DNA of 63,891 nucleotides from Brevibacterium sp. S22 (lineage in GTDB: Bacteria; Actinomycetota; Actinomycetes; Actinomycetales; Brevibacteriaceae): positions 1 through 63,891 of the forward strand of contig NZ_RHFG01000023.1 in assembly GCF_004745485.1 (NCBI RefSeq). The letters run 5' to 3'. Below are positions 41,887 through 50,272 of this stretch, in pieces. Made by a program: the position numbers and the translations under genes. Within the stretch, counting starts at the first letter, position 1; every line of letters starts with the position of its first letter. The notes under the pieces are model-generated. The model searched no databases, was not told the DNA's origin, and was given only the letters and a program-made list of their open reading frames with translations.

Positions 41887-41905
41887 ATAGCCCAGCCTAA
41901 CCAAA
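41887..41905. promoter_or_regulatory. DtxR/IdeR-like iron box
   Basis: ATAGCCCAGCCTAACCAAA matches the DtxR/IdeR consensus (TTAGGTTAGSCTAACCTAA) at 14 of 19 positions by my count. Its right half AGCCTAACC matches perfectly. It lies 42 bases upstream of the siderophore-binding lipoprotein start and in front of the AraC gene. This supports iron control; binding is inferred. Confidence 0.55.
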
Positions 41906-41997
41906 CTCTTCGATTCACCTACGACAAAGGCGACACCATCACTCGACCAGCACGACATGTTCTTCGACGACGCAGCGACACCGAGGCTGAACGACCG

Positions 41998-42723
41998 GTG
42001 CACTTCACGGGCCATGATTGGCACAGCCATCCGTACCCGCTGCTCATTCATGTCATCAGCGGGTCCGTGGACGTCCATCTGCGCGGACACAGATTCGAAC
42101 CGACGCGCCTCAGCCTCGGCTCCGAGTCCAGCCTGTGGCTGGGTTCGGGCATCGACCACTCGGTCACGACGAAATCGGATTCCATCATGCTCGGCCCGCG
42201 TCTGTCACCGGTGACAGAGCCTCCCGAGGGGTTCCTGCATATCCGCCGATCAGACACCATTCGTGAAACCGCTCTGCTCATCCTCGCCTCGTCCCCGAGC
42301 TGCGAGGCCGAACGTAGGCCGTTCAGGGAGACTCTCGACGCGGAGCTCAGCACGTTCGCCGTCGATGACTTCTCCATTCCGGAACCGCAGCACCGCGCAG
42401 TGAGAGCGATTATGGACGATCCCATGAGCCTGCTGGTGCCGCTGACCGCTGTCGCCGCGCGACATTCGATGAGCAGAAGGCACGTCGAACGGATCGTCAG
42501 AGACGATCTCGGCATGTCTTTCGTGCAGTGGAGGACGCGGAGACGACTCAACTTGGCCCTGCGCAGGATCCGTGCGGGATCGACGGTCGCCTCCGCTGCC
42601 CGATCCGTCGGCTACCGCGGATCAGACGGGCTGATCAGGGCGATCAGTCGCCTCACCCACCTCACCCGCCAGGATCTCTCCGGCGACCTGGCCGGTGCGG
42701 TCAGGGACTCCCGCAGAAGGTGA
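41998..42723 (+). CDS. AraC-family transcriptional regulator with cupin-like N-terminus
   Basis: A regulator of about 241 residues. The N-terminal half begins with a cupin-like HDWHSHPYPLLIHVISGSVDVHL. The C-terminal AraC domain contains MSRRHVERIVRDDLGMSFVQWRTRRRLNLALRRI and a second helix-turn-helix, SAARSVGYRG. The GTG at 41998 is the first usual start, but the frame stays open upstream through the DtxR-like box, so the true start could differ. It probably controls the adjacent siderophore-binding gene, as siderophore-sensing AraC proteins do. Confidence 0.82.
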   Translation: MHFTGHDWHSHPYPLLIHVISGSVDVHLRGHRFEPTRLSLGSESSLWLGSGIDHSVTTKSDSIMLGPRLSPVTEPPEGFLHIRRSDTIRETALLILASSPSCEAERRPFRETLDAELSTFAVDDFSIPEPQHRAVRAIMDDPMSLLVPLTAVAARHSMSRRHVERIVRDDLGMSFVQWRTRRRLNLALRRIRAGSTVASAARSVGYRGSDGLIRAISRLTHLTRQDLSGDLAGAVRDSRRR

Positions 42724-42803
42724 CCTGAGCCCACGGACTCGAATGGAACGGCAGGTGACCGCGGGCATCGCATCGGCACCCTGCCACTCTGCGACCCCGC
42801 CGC

Positions 42804-44027
42804 TCAGGCGGCAGAGGGTGGAAGGCTGCTCGGCGCCGACACCGACCGGCCGCGTCTCGGCCTGCTCCAATTGGTCAACAGCCTGAGGAGGTATTCGGCC
42901 GGCCCGTACCGGTGGGACCGCAGCCACCAGGCACTCACCACGGCCTGCACCGCGAAGATCACCACAGCAAGCACGAAGAGCATCAATGGTGAGACCCCGC
43001 CGGCAAGGCCGAGGCCGATCCCGGTGAACAGGACGAGGCCCACCAACGACTGCCCGAGGTAGTTCGTCAGGGCGATGCGACCGACCGGTTCGAGGACTCT
43101 GCGCATCGGCCCACCCTGCCGAACATGCAGGAGGCGGATGAGAGTGGCCACATACGCGGCACTGAGGAATGGGGCCGTCACCACGCTCACCGCTGTCGCC
43201 CATGTGTTGGCATCTCCTCCGAGCCAGGCGAAGAGCACTCCACCGGGCAGACCGACCGCGAAGCCGACCAGCTGAACCCGCCGCAGAAGCTGCGTCCGAT
43301 TCCCCAGGTCCGAGAACAGCCGGCGTCGCGCGGCGATCATCCCGATGAGGAACATCGCCAGCGCCGTCGGCCCCTGAAGGGAAGCCGCCTGGATGACCAG
43401 GAGGTCCAGCCCGGCCAGATGGTGGCCCAGGATCTCGAGCGGGCCACCGAGCATGGCCTGAGTCTGTGTTGCGGCCTGAGCGAGTGCCTCGTCATGGCTG
43501 GGCATGAACATCGAGCGGTCGAGGAAGGCGGCACTGACGACGAGCGACAGCGTCACAAATGCGTAGATGATTCCGCTCGTCACAAGCGCCGTCCGATCTC
43601 GGACGCGATACATCGCCAGTAGCACCAGGCAGATCACCGCGTACGTTGTGAGGACGTCTCCGCTGTAGAGCAGCACGATGTGCCCTGCCCCGAAGATGAA
43701 GAGCCCCAACGACCGGCGCAGCATGCGCGGCACGAATGCAGCCCCCGCCCGAGCAGCAGCGTCCATCTGCAGCACGAAGCTGTATCCGAACAGGAAGGAG
43801 AAGAGCAGGTAGAACTTCATTGAAAACAGCGCGGCCACAAGGAACCGGACGGCATCATCAATTGGTCCCGAGAAGTTCGGATCATCGACGAGGTTGCCCG
43901 GATAGGCAGATGCCATGAACGTGATGTTGACGACGAAGATCCCTAGCAGGGCAAAGCCCCGGAGTGCATCGACATCATGTACTCGGCCGGCCGGCGTGGG
44001 TGGCTGTGATCGTGTTCTCTGAGTCAT
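42804..44027 (-). CDS. DUF418 (YeiB-like) integral membrane protein
   Basis: A 407-residue membrane protein with about ten membrane segments. The N-terminal DALRGFALLGIFVVNI is characteristic of YeiB/DUF418 proteins. The C-terminal PVGRIALTNYLGQSLVG followed by GPAEYLLRLLTNW is the DUF418 signature. The function is not established; a transport or acyltransfer role has been suggested for the superfamily. It is divergent from a TetR regulator that probably controls it. Confidence 0.88.
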   Translation of the reverse strand: MTQRTRSQPPTPAGRVHDVDALRGFALLGIFVVNITFMASAYPGNLVDDPNFSGPIDDAVRFLVAALFSMKFYLLFSFLFGYSFVLQMDAAARAGAAFVPRMLRRSLGLFIFGAGHIVLLYSGDVLTTYAVICLVLLAMYRVRDRTALVTSGIIYAFVTLSLVVSAAFLDRSMFMPSHDEALAQAATQTQAMLGGPLEILGHHLAGLDLLVIQAASLQGPTALAMFLIGMIAARRRLFSDLGNRTQLLRRVQLVGFAVGLPGGVLFAWLGGDANTWATAVSVVTAPFLSAAYVATLIRLLHVRQGGPMRRVLEPVGRIALTNYLGQSLVGLVLFTGIGLGLAGGVSPLMLFVLAVVIFAVQAVVSAWWLRSHRYGPAEYLLRLLTNWSRPRRGRSVSAPSSLPPSAA

Positions 44028-44046
44028 GCGAATGACGATATCATAG

Positions 44047-44070
44047 AAACTATATGCCTTAAACTATATG
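44047..44070. promoter_or_regulatory. Direct repeats in the DUF418/TetR divergent promoter
   Basis: AAACTATATG occurs at 44047-44056 and again at 44061-44070, with CCTT between. ATAG-AAA-CTAT, overlapping the first copy, is also an inverted repeat. The site lies 43 bases before the TetR start and 20 bases from the DUF418 start. It is a likely operator for the adjacent TetR. Confidence 0.5.
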
Positions 44071-44112
44071 GGTCTGTAGAATCGTGTTCATGTTGGTGGA
44101 AGTGGAGAGTTC

Positions 44113-44910
44113 ATGACCGATAACGCTGTACCGGACTTCTTCAGAAGGCTCTGGCGGCTTCCGGAAGCACCACAGCAGCGGGGCCGGAAGTCGACCCTCG
44201 ATGTCGAGACCGTCGTGAGCACCGCCGTCCGACTCGCTGATGGCGGCGGACTTGAGGCGGCGACGCTGCCCAAGGTCGCTGTGGAGCTGAACGTGACGGC
44301 CATGTCGTTGTACCGACATATCGGTTCTAAGCACGAACTGCTTCAGCTCATGATCGATGCGGCCAGTCGGCCGACCGCCCCACGCCCGGCCGGGGCCGAT
44401 TGGCGGGAGGGCCTTCGATCATGGGCGGGTGATCTGTGGACGCTGTATCAGGAGCGACCCTGGCTCCCCCGCGTTCCCATCTATCGCGCTCCCTCGGGAC
44501 CGAATCAGGTGGCCTGGCTCGAACGGGGGCTCGCAGAGCTCGCCCATACTGGGATGAGCGCGAAGGAGAAGCTCTCGGCGCTCACGCTGCTCAGCGGCTT
44601 TGTCCGGCAATCAGCTCTGCTTCAGACAGAACTTGAGGAAGGACGGGAACCCGGACAGGCGAAATCCGAGAGCGAACGCGCGTACGGCGAAGCGCTGGCG
44701 CAGGTGATCTCCTCAGAGACATTTCCGCACCTCGCCGAGGCGCTGTCCTCCGAGGCATTTCGCAGCGGCAACACGGACGACGGCGAAGCGGGAGAAGACA
44801 CCGACTTCTCCGAGGGCCTCGAAGTCATCCTCGACGGCCTGGCGACCAATGTCGCGGTGTCACGGGCCGGGTCGCGAGCCGCGGAAGAAGACGATGGCGA
44901 TGATCGGTGA
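44113..44910 (+). CDS. TetR-family transcriptional regulator (TetR_C class)
   Basis: A 265-residue regulator. The helix-turn-helix lies at about 30-80 and includes LPKVAVELNVTAMSLYRHIGSKHELLQLM. The C-terminal domain (APSGPNQVAWLERGLAELAHTGMSAKEKLSAL) matches the TetR-proper C-terminal class, often found next to drug exporters. The last residues are very acidic. Its end overlaps the converging membrane-protein gene by 51 bases. It probably controls the divergent DUF418 gene. Confidence 0.87.
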   Translation: MTDNAVPDFFRRLWRLPEAPQQRGRKSTLDVETVVSTAVRLADGGGLEAATLPKVAVELNVTAMSLYRHIGSKHELLQLMIDAASRPTAPRPAGADWREGLRSWAGDLWTLYQERPWLPRVPIYRAPSGPNQVAWLERGLAELAHTGMSAKEKLSALTLLSGFVRQSALLQTELEEGREPGQAKSESERAYGEALAQVISSETFPHLAEALSSEAFRSGNTDDGEAGEDTDFSEGLEVILDGLATNVAVSRAGSRAAEEDDGDDR

Positions 44911-45264
44911 GGCGATGACCTGATAGCTGAGCCACAGCGTCCATCCCTCTGCCCCGCGCCCGAACACCAAGAAGAGCGCAGCTGCGGTCGCAAGGAACCA
45001 TCCTGCGTCGTAGGCCACAAGATATTTCGTGTGCGTTCCGGTCCCGTTTCGAGCTGCATACGCGATCTCAGCGACCGCGCTGATCGACACCGCCAGCACG
45101 GTCAGCAGAAGCAGCCAGGCAGGGGCTCCATTGTGCCTCGTGATCGGCTCGAGCAGAACCAGCATCACAACGGCGACGACCGCCTTGAACACTCCGTCGG
45201 CAAAGAACCCGATCCGCAGCAGTTGTGCAGTGTTGCGTCGCATGAGTCCAGCTTTACGTGCCAT
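44860..45264 (-). CDS. Small integral membrane protein of unknown function
   Basis: The product is about 134 residues with four hydrophobic segments. I do not recognise the family. The ATG at 45264 lies inside the end of the upstream TetR gene (11-base overlap); an ATG at 45243 is an alternative. Neither has a strong ribosome-binding site, so coupling to the TetR is likely. Longer in-frame extension to 45396 would overlap the TetR gene entirely and is not credible. It appears to be the last gene of the reductase-MFS-TetR operon. Confidence 0.65.
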   Translation of the reverse strand: MARKAGLMRRNTAQLLRIGFFADGVFKAVVAVVMLVLLEPITRHNGAPAWLLLLTVLAVSISAVAEIAYAARNGTGTHTKYLVAYDAGWFLATAAALFLVFGRGAEGWTLWLSYQVIASPIIAIVFFRGSRPGP

Positions 45265-45913
45265 ATGCACGAAGGAAGACGTCGACTCCGGCGCTGATCC
45301 ATATCGATCGCTCTGCTGCGCTGAGGTTCGAAACAGCGACAGTGTTCGGCCCCGCAGACACGAGCTGAGCGAAGTGTGCCGCAGCGATGTCCGCACGGGG
45401 AACCGTCAGCAGTCCACGCTCATCCCAACTTTGGAAAGCCTCGGACAGCTTACCAAGGACCAATCCGGGCCCCGCTTGGTACCACGCCTCAACGAGGGCC
45501 GGCTCTTCGTGCGAGGCGATGCCATGCATCTGATCCATGAGGATGCGGTGTTCCTCCGACGGCGCTTCTGTCAGCAGCCACGCCGTCGCGAAGTCGGTCA
45601 TAGCCGATTCTCTGCCTTCGACACTGATTGCCTCCAAGAGGTGCTTCTCGATGAGTGCCGTGATGTCCTCGGCCACTCGAGCTGCGGATTCGGCAATGAT
45701 CTCGGTGCACAGCGTCGCTTTGTCCTTGAAGTGCTTGTAGATGGTTCGGGTGGACACATTGGACGCGGTGGCGATCGCATCGATGCTTGCCCGTTCGATC
45801 CCATGCTGGGCCAGTACTGTCCGACCGCCTTCCATGATCGCGGCGCGCTTCTCAGGGCGCAGACGGCTCGTTGATTTTCCAGCTGGAACCGGCGTATTGG
45901 AAGTCGAAGTCAT
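45254..45913 (-). CDS. TetR-family transcriptional regulator
   Basis: A 219-residue TetR protein. The helix-turn-helix contains IDAIATASNVSTRTIYKHFKDKATLCTEI. The C-terminal domain matches the AefR-like/TetR_C_7 group. It follows the MFS gene after 47 bases on the same strand. It is the best candidate to bind the paired GTAAAGTAC-N5-GTACTTTAC sites at 48055 and 49354 that lie before this operon and before the neighbouring divergent genes. Confidence 0.86.
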   Translation of the reverse strand: MTSTSNTPVPAGKSTSRLRPEKRAAIMEGGRTVLAQHGIERASIDAIATASNVSTRTIYKHFKDKATLCTEIIAESAARVAEDITALIEKHLLEAISVEGRESAMTDFATAWLLTEAPSEEHRILMDQMHGIASHEEPALVEAWYQAGPGLVLGKLSEAFQSWDERGLLTVPRADIAAAHFAQLVSAGPNTVAVSNLSAAERSIWISAGVDVFLRAYGT

Positions 45914-45960
45914 CCCTCACCTTTCATCTCGAGTATTGGCTTCGTCATGGTGTAAAGCAG

Positions 45961-47430
45961 TCAATTTACCTTACTCTCCCTCGGCAGACTCTCAAAACGG
46001 CTGCGCGTCGGACGCCCGAGAAGGACCATGACCACGACTGCACCCACTGCGCAGACCGCCGCAAGGCCCCACTGCGCGAAAGTCCAGCCGAAGCTGATTG
46101 CTCCCGCGAGTGCCGCATCGCCACCGATGTCGACACCCGTCGCAAGCCTGCCCGCCAGTTGCGGATCACCGGTCTCCAATCCGATGAGTCCTACGACCGC
46201 CGAACCGAAGAGAGCCATAATGAGCGTTGTCGATGCTCCTCGGACCGTGTTCACCAAGCCTGCTGCCTGCCCGTGCTTCTCCGGCTCGACGTGATTCATG
46301 GCCTGCGCATCCACGATGCCTGTGGCTGTCCCCAGACCGAGACCGATGAGCACGAGGGGAAGGATCAGCTCTGGCGCGGAAGAATCGGGGGACACTGCGA
46401 ACCCGAGCCACGCATTGCCGGCAGCGATGGCGAGCAGGCCAGGACCGATCATCAGTCGGGCCGGCACTTTGGTGCTCAGCTGCCCCACCAGCATCGGCAG
46501 CAGCACCATGGGCACGACCGGAGTCAGCAGCATGAGCCCCGACTGCGACGGAGAGTATGCGAAGACGCTGTGCAGGTAGCTGGGCAAGTGGGCGAGCAGT
46601 CCGGCGTAGCCGAACGACACTGTTGCCAACGCGATCAACCAGCCCGAGAAGTTCGGGTTGCGCAACAGCGAGAAGTCGATGATGGGAGAAGCGACTCTGC
46701 GAGCATGAAAACGGAGTGCTGCGAAGCACACAAGAGCAAGCATGCCGGCGCCGAGCGTGACTGGGTTTGCCCAGCCGCGACTGGGCGCCCCAGCTATCGC
46801 GAGCATAAAGGAGCAGAGGCCGGCGACGACCAGCGCGGCACCGATCCAATCGATACGCACCGAGTCGTCCCCATGGGATTCCGGCAAGGCGAAGGATCCG
46901 CCGAACACAGCCAGACCTGCCAGAGCGAACGCCATGAATGCACCCCGCCATCCGAGCGTTTCGACCAGTCCTCCCGATACGACAGGACCCGCCGCAAGTC
47001 CGACTGCGGCCGCTGTTCCGATCGCGGCGAACATTCGACTTCTCGCAGGACCGGTGAATGCCGCTGCAGCAGTTGCCGCACCGCCTGCCATCACTGCCGC
47101 GGCCCCCATCCCGCTCAACACTCTCCCCGCGAGGAGTATGGTGATGCTCGGCGCGAAAGCGGCACAGACCGCGCCGAGGATGTAGATGACGATGCCGAAG
47201 CGATACGTTCGTCGCCGCCCGAGGTTATCCCCCAGGGAACCGGTGACCAGCATGAGCGACGAAGCCGCAAGAAAGTACCCGGTGACTACCCACGACGCCG
47301 CAGATCCTGCGGACTCCAGGTCATCGCCGATTGCCGGCACTGCAACACTGGCCCCGGACATCGCCAACGGCAGGAGGACTGCGCCGAGGAGAATGACCGG
47401 CACGGCCCAGGAAGATGTTCGCGTGTTCAT
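45961..47430 (-). CDS. MFS transporter, DHA2-type (14 TMS) drug/metabolite exporter
   Basis: A 489-residue major facilitator with about 14 hydrophobic segments. GSLGDNLGRRRTYRFG between segments 2 and 3 and GRVLSGMGAAAVM match the drug:H+ antiporter DHA2 family. The ATG overlaps the stop codon of the FMN reductase gene (ATGA). An efflux role is likely, and control by the downstream TetR is inferred from the operon and the upstream operator. Confidence 0.87.
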   Translation of the reverse strand: MNTRTSSWAVPVILLGAVLLPLAMSGASVAVPAIGDDLESAGSAASWVVTGYFLAASSLMLVTGSLGDNLGRRRTYRFGIVIYILGAVCAAFAPSITILLAGRVLSGMGAAAVMAGGAATAAAAFTGPARSRMFAAIGTAAAVGLAAGPVVSGGLVETLGWRGAFMAFALAGLAVFGGSFALPESHGDDSVRIDWIGAALVVAGLCSFMLAIAGAPSRGWANPVTLGAGMLALVCFAALRFHARRVASPIIDFSLLRNPNFSGWLIALATVSFGYAGLLAHLPSYLHSVFAYSPSQSGLMLLTPVVPMVLLPMLVGQLSTKVPARLMIGPGLLAIAAGNAWLGFAVSPDSSAPELILPLVLIGLGLGTATGIVDAQAMNHVEPEKHGQAAGLVNTVRGASTTLIMALFGSAVVGLIGLETGDPQLAGRLATGVDIGGDAALAGAISFGWTFAQWGLAAVCAVGAVVVMVLLGRPTRSRFESLPRESKVN

Positions 47431-48035
47431 GCCGCTGAGAGTTTCCGACGCACGGTGGTCATCGCCTCAGCCCATGTCACCACCGCATGCAGAGTGGCAG
47501 ACAGATCAGCCAGTTGTCGCAGCGCCGGAGCGAATGTTCCTGTCGCCGCGGGGTCGGACTCATCCCAGCCGGTGTAGTCGAAGTCCGTGAACGTCGACAG
47601 CACGACCTGTGCACCCACATCGGCAAGTCCCAGTTCAGCGGCAATCATGCGCATCTGCTCGACTGCACGAACGCCGCCGTGCATTCCATAGCTGACGAAT
47701 CCGGCCGACTTGTTGATCCATTCGTTGTACAGATAGTCGATAGCGTTCTTCAACGGACCCGGTACGCCGTGGTTGTACTCGGACAGGACGAAGACGTACC
47801 CATCGTAAGAATCGATGGTCTCTGCCCACTGTCGCGAATAGGCATGCTCATACACACCCCACGCCGCAGGTGCGGGCTCGTCGAGGACCGGAAGGGCGAA
47901 GTCGACCAGATCGACGATGTCGAAGTGCACTCCTTCCGGCGCTTTCGCTCGCCCGTGTTCGTATACCCAGTCGGCCACCATGCGGCCGCGGCGGTGTACG
48001 CGGGTGCTGCCGACGATGATTGCGATTCGAGTCAT
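47427..48035 (-). CDS. NAD(P)H-dependent FMN reductase (flavodoxin-like)
   Basis: A 202-residue flavodoxin-fold reductase. The FMN phosphate loop is IIVGSTRVHRRGRMVADWV. VFVLSEYNHGVPGPLKNAIDYLYNEW is the family signature (azobenzene/chromate/quinone reductases). The ATG at 48035 follows GGAGG by 10 bases; an in-frame start at 48143 would run through the operator and is rejected. The gene leads the reductase-MFS-TetR-membrane protein operon, suggesting reduction plus efflux of a toxic quinone-like compound. Confidence 0.87.
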   Translation of the reverse strand: MTRIAIIVGSTRVHRRGRMVADWVYEHGRAKAPEGVHFDIVDLVDFALPVLDEPAPAAWGVYEHAYSRQWAETIDSYDGYVFVLSEYNHGVPGPLKNAIDYLYNEWINKSAGFVSYGMHGGVRAVEQMRMIAAELGLADVGAQVVLSTFTDFDYTGWDESDPAATGTFAPALRQLADLSATLHAVVTWAEAMTTVRRKLSAA

Positions 48036-48054
48036 GACTGTCAGACCTCCAGAT

Positions 48055-48077
48055 GTAAAGTACGTGTTGTACTTTAC
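48055..48077. promoter_or_regulatory. Operator GTAAAGTAC-N5-GTACTTTAC (copy 1)
   Basis: A perfect 9-bp inverted repeat with a 5-bp spacer (GTGTT) lies 19 bases upstream of the FMN reductase start, just before its ribosome-binding site. A near-identical copy is at 49354-49376. The shared site argues for one regulator, most likely the TetR at 45254-45913. Confidence 0.75.
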
Positions 48078-48200
48078 CCACTTTAATGGTCGATCTCCCC
48101 CGCCACAAGCCCCCTCGTCCACAAACATCAAGACAGTGAGCATCTACGTGGAAACGCAGATTCCCACCCGAACGAGCCTCACTGCCCCGAGCAGCGAGCG

Positions 48201-49214
48201 TCACGTCAGACGGTCACTGAAGACTTCTTCGATCCCGTCGGGTCCGCGCTCGTCCATGTCGGGATCGCGCCGGAGGCCCAGCTTGAGTGCCACGTTTCGC
48301 GAGGCCAGGTTCTCTGGTCGCACCCGGGCGACAACGGGACCGTCCTCGGCATGAGCGTCGGCCCGCTCAAGCGCCGCCTTGACAGCCTCGGTCGCATATC
48401 CCGACCCCCATGCGTCCGGATGAAACCGAGCTATCAGGTTGCGGGCCGGCATGCCGTTGATACGCATCCTCTTCGTCCCGCAGTAGCCGATGATTCGCCC
48501 CGTCCGAATCTCCCGCACGCACCAGTACCCGTATTCGTGATCCGCCCAGTGGCGAAGCCACCTCTCGATGAGTTCGGTCGTCCCCTGAAGGTCGCTGACA
48601 TAGTCCGAAGGATTGTGCGCAACAGCGCGGTGATCCCCGACGATGGCGAATATGTCCGCGGCATCGTCACGGTCAGGCACATCGAGGACCAGGCGAGATG
48701 TGTGGAGGCGGCGGGTTCCGTTCGCATGGGACGAGGCGTTTCGCCCCTCCTGCTCCGAGGCCCTCTTGATCCGCAGGAGAGTCTGGTCCATCCCGTCCCT
48801 CATGCTCCGTGTGAACGCGGCCGTTCCACCCATGTGCTTTTCGGTCATGGCATGAGCCCAATCGGATATTCCGTGCGGTGCCTCGCGACGGTGGACCACG
48901 CGAGTCGCCTCCGCACCCATCGGCTCCAGAGTGAATGACCACACCAGCCAGTTTTCGTCGACCCGAAATGCCATTTCACGGAGGGGCACGAACCGTACGA
49001 TCTCCGCAGATGTCGACCACTTCATTCCGTGGTCATGATTGTGATTGACGAAGCGGACGCCGAGCGATGCAGTGTCCGCACCGTCGCAGAATTCCGACGA
49101 AACGACCTGTGGACTCCAGTCGGCGAGTCGACGAGGATCGCCGACCAACTCCCAGACCTCTGCAAGTGGCGCATGGATGATTGTTTCGGTTTCCAGCTCT
49201 TCGAGTGCAGGCAC
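48201..49214 (-). CDS. Fusion of a SRPBCC (polyketide cyclase/START-like) domain and a GNAT acetyltransferase
   Basis: A 337-residue two-domain protein. The N-terminal 150 residues are a SRPBCC domain: TIIHAPLAEVWELVGDPRRLADWSP at the start and a late GGTAAFTRSMRDGMDQTLLRIK helix, forming a hydrophobic ligand pocket. Residues 168-337 are a RimJ/RimL-type GNAT: TSRLVLDVPDRDDAADIFAIV, then HPDAWGSGYATEAVKAAL for acetyl-CoA binding and ENLASRNVALKLGL near the end. A ligand-binding domain fused to an acetyltransferase suggests acetylation of a small hydrophobic molecule. It is divergent from the hydrolase gene across the second operator copy. Confidence 0.82.
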   Translation of the reverse strand: MPALEELETETIIHAPLAEVWELVGDPRRLADWSPQVVSSEFCDGADTASLGVRFVNHNHDHGMKWSTSAEIVRFVPLREMAFRVDENWLVWSFTLEPMGAEATRVVHRREAPHGISDWAHAMTEKHMGGTAAFTRSMRDGMDQTLLRIKRASEQEGRNASSHANGTRRLHTSRLVLDVPDRDDAADIFAIVGDHRAVAHNPSDYVSDLQGTTELIERWLRHWADHEYGYWCVREIRTGRIIGYCGTKRMRINGMPARNLIARFHPDAWGSGYATEAVKAALERADAHAEDGPVVARVRPENLASRNVALKLGLRRDPDMDERGPDGIEEVFSDRLT

Positions 49215-49353
49215 GTCATCTCCGTTCCGCTCGGCACAGACGTGTCAGCCATTGCCCCTCTCGCCTTCCATCGCCGGCATCACTGCTCATGCGCAGCGGA
49301 GACAGCACTGGAGGACAGCAGCATTGACGACGACGCTGTCGAGTTCAATTAGT

Positions 49354-49376
49354 GTAAAGTACATTCTGTACTATAC
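49354..49376. promoter_or_regulatory. Operator GTAAAGTAC-N5-GTACTATAC (copy 2)
   Basis: A 9-bp inverted repeat with a 5-bp spacer and one mismatch, nearly identical to the site at 48055-48077. It lies in the divergent region between the SRPBCC-GNAT gene (139 bases away) and the hydrolase gene (98 bases away). It probably joins these genes in the same regulon as the reductase-MFS-TetR operon. Confidence 0.72.
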
Positions 49377-49474
49377 CTTTTCTTTGCCGCGAACATGCCG
49401 TCCGGGCAATTCGACGACGACACCGGTACACGATTTCGGCTCAACGACGCCGCCGTTTCAGATGAGGACCACAT

Positions 49475-50272
49475 ATGACAACCTCGAACCACCACTTCGA
49501 ATCAGTGCTCATCGAGCGCGAAGGCATACAGCTGCACGCGGTGCGGCGAGAAGGATCCGGGCCTCCGGTCATCGTCGTGCCCGGAGCAATGGCTGATTCC
49601 CACGATTTCATTGCGGCAGTGCGGGCGATGAACTGCGCGGGACCCGTGTTGATCCTCGACCGACGGGGCCGGAGGCATAGCGGCGCACAAGGGGCAGGGT
49701 ACAACCTGCACACCGAGATCGGTGACCTGCGGGCCTGGATCGATCATCTTAAGCAGCCGGTGCACCTCGTGGGATGGAGCCTCGGTGGGACGATCACACT
49801 CGAAACTGCCGCCCAGGACACGCGCGTTGGATCAGTGGTCGCCTACGACCCCGTGCTTCCTCCGTTCGCCGAGGACGCCGTGTCGACTATGGCAGAGGCC
49901 GATCTCGATGAACGGGTTGTCATCATCAACCGCGACATCAGCGGGCTCGAACCTGAGCTTGTCGAAGCCATGAAGGAACAGCCCGAGTGGCCACACCTGC
50001 AAGAACTGGCCAGGCCCCTCGCTGCGGAACTCGCCGCTCTCAACGATTTCACGCCCAGCACCGAATGGGACAACGTGGCTGCGGCTCTGATCGTCGGCGA
50101 ACGATCACATGCGGTCGAACCATATGGACCTGCCTTCGACCGCGTATCGGAGCGCATCCCACGGGCACCGATCACTGTCCTGCCCGGGCAGGGGCACCTT
50201 GCACATCTCGAAGACCCCACTCTTCTGGGCACCACTATCGGTGACCTCCTGACCGAAGCGGTGTCGACATGA
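49475..50272 (+). CDS. Alpha/beta hydrolase
   Basis: A 265-residue cytoplasmic hydrolase. The nucleophile elbow is GWSLGG (Ser102), with the oxyanion region VVPGAMADSHDF near 35-45 and a late GQGHLAHLED supplying the catalytic His. There is no signal peptide. It belongs to the general esterase/haloperoxidase-like group and its substrate is unknown. It overlaps the next gene by ATGA and is the first gene to the right of the shared operator. Confidence 0.85.
   Translation: MTTSNHHFESVLIEREGIQLHAVRREGSGPPVIVVPGAMADSHDFIAAVRAMNCAGPVLILDRRGRRHSGAQGAGYNLHTEIGDLRAWIDHLKQPVHLVGWSLGGTITLETAAQDTRVGSVVAYDPVLPPFAEDAVSTMAEADLDERVVIINRDISGLEPELVEAMKEQPEWPHLQELARPLAAELAALNDFTPSTEWDNVAAALIVGERSHAVEPYGPAFDRVSERIPRAPITVLPGQGHLAHLEDPTLLGTTIGDLLTEAVST

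Noticed and set aside
45952..45969. GTAAAGCAGTCAATTTACC before the TetR gene as a third copy of the shared operator
   Set aside because: Spacing and inner bases differ from the two good copies, and it overlaps the MFS stop codon.
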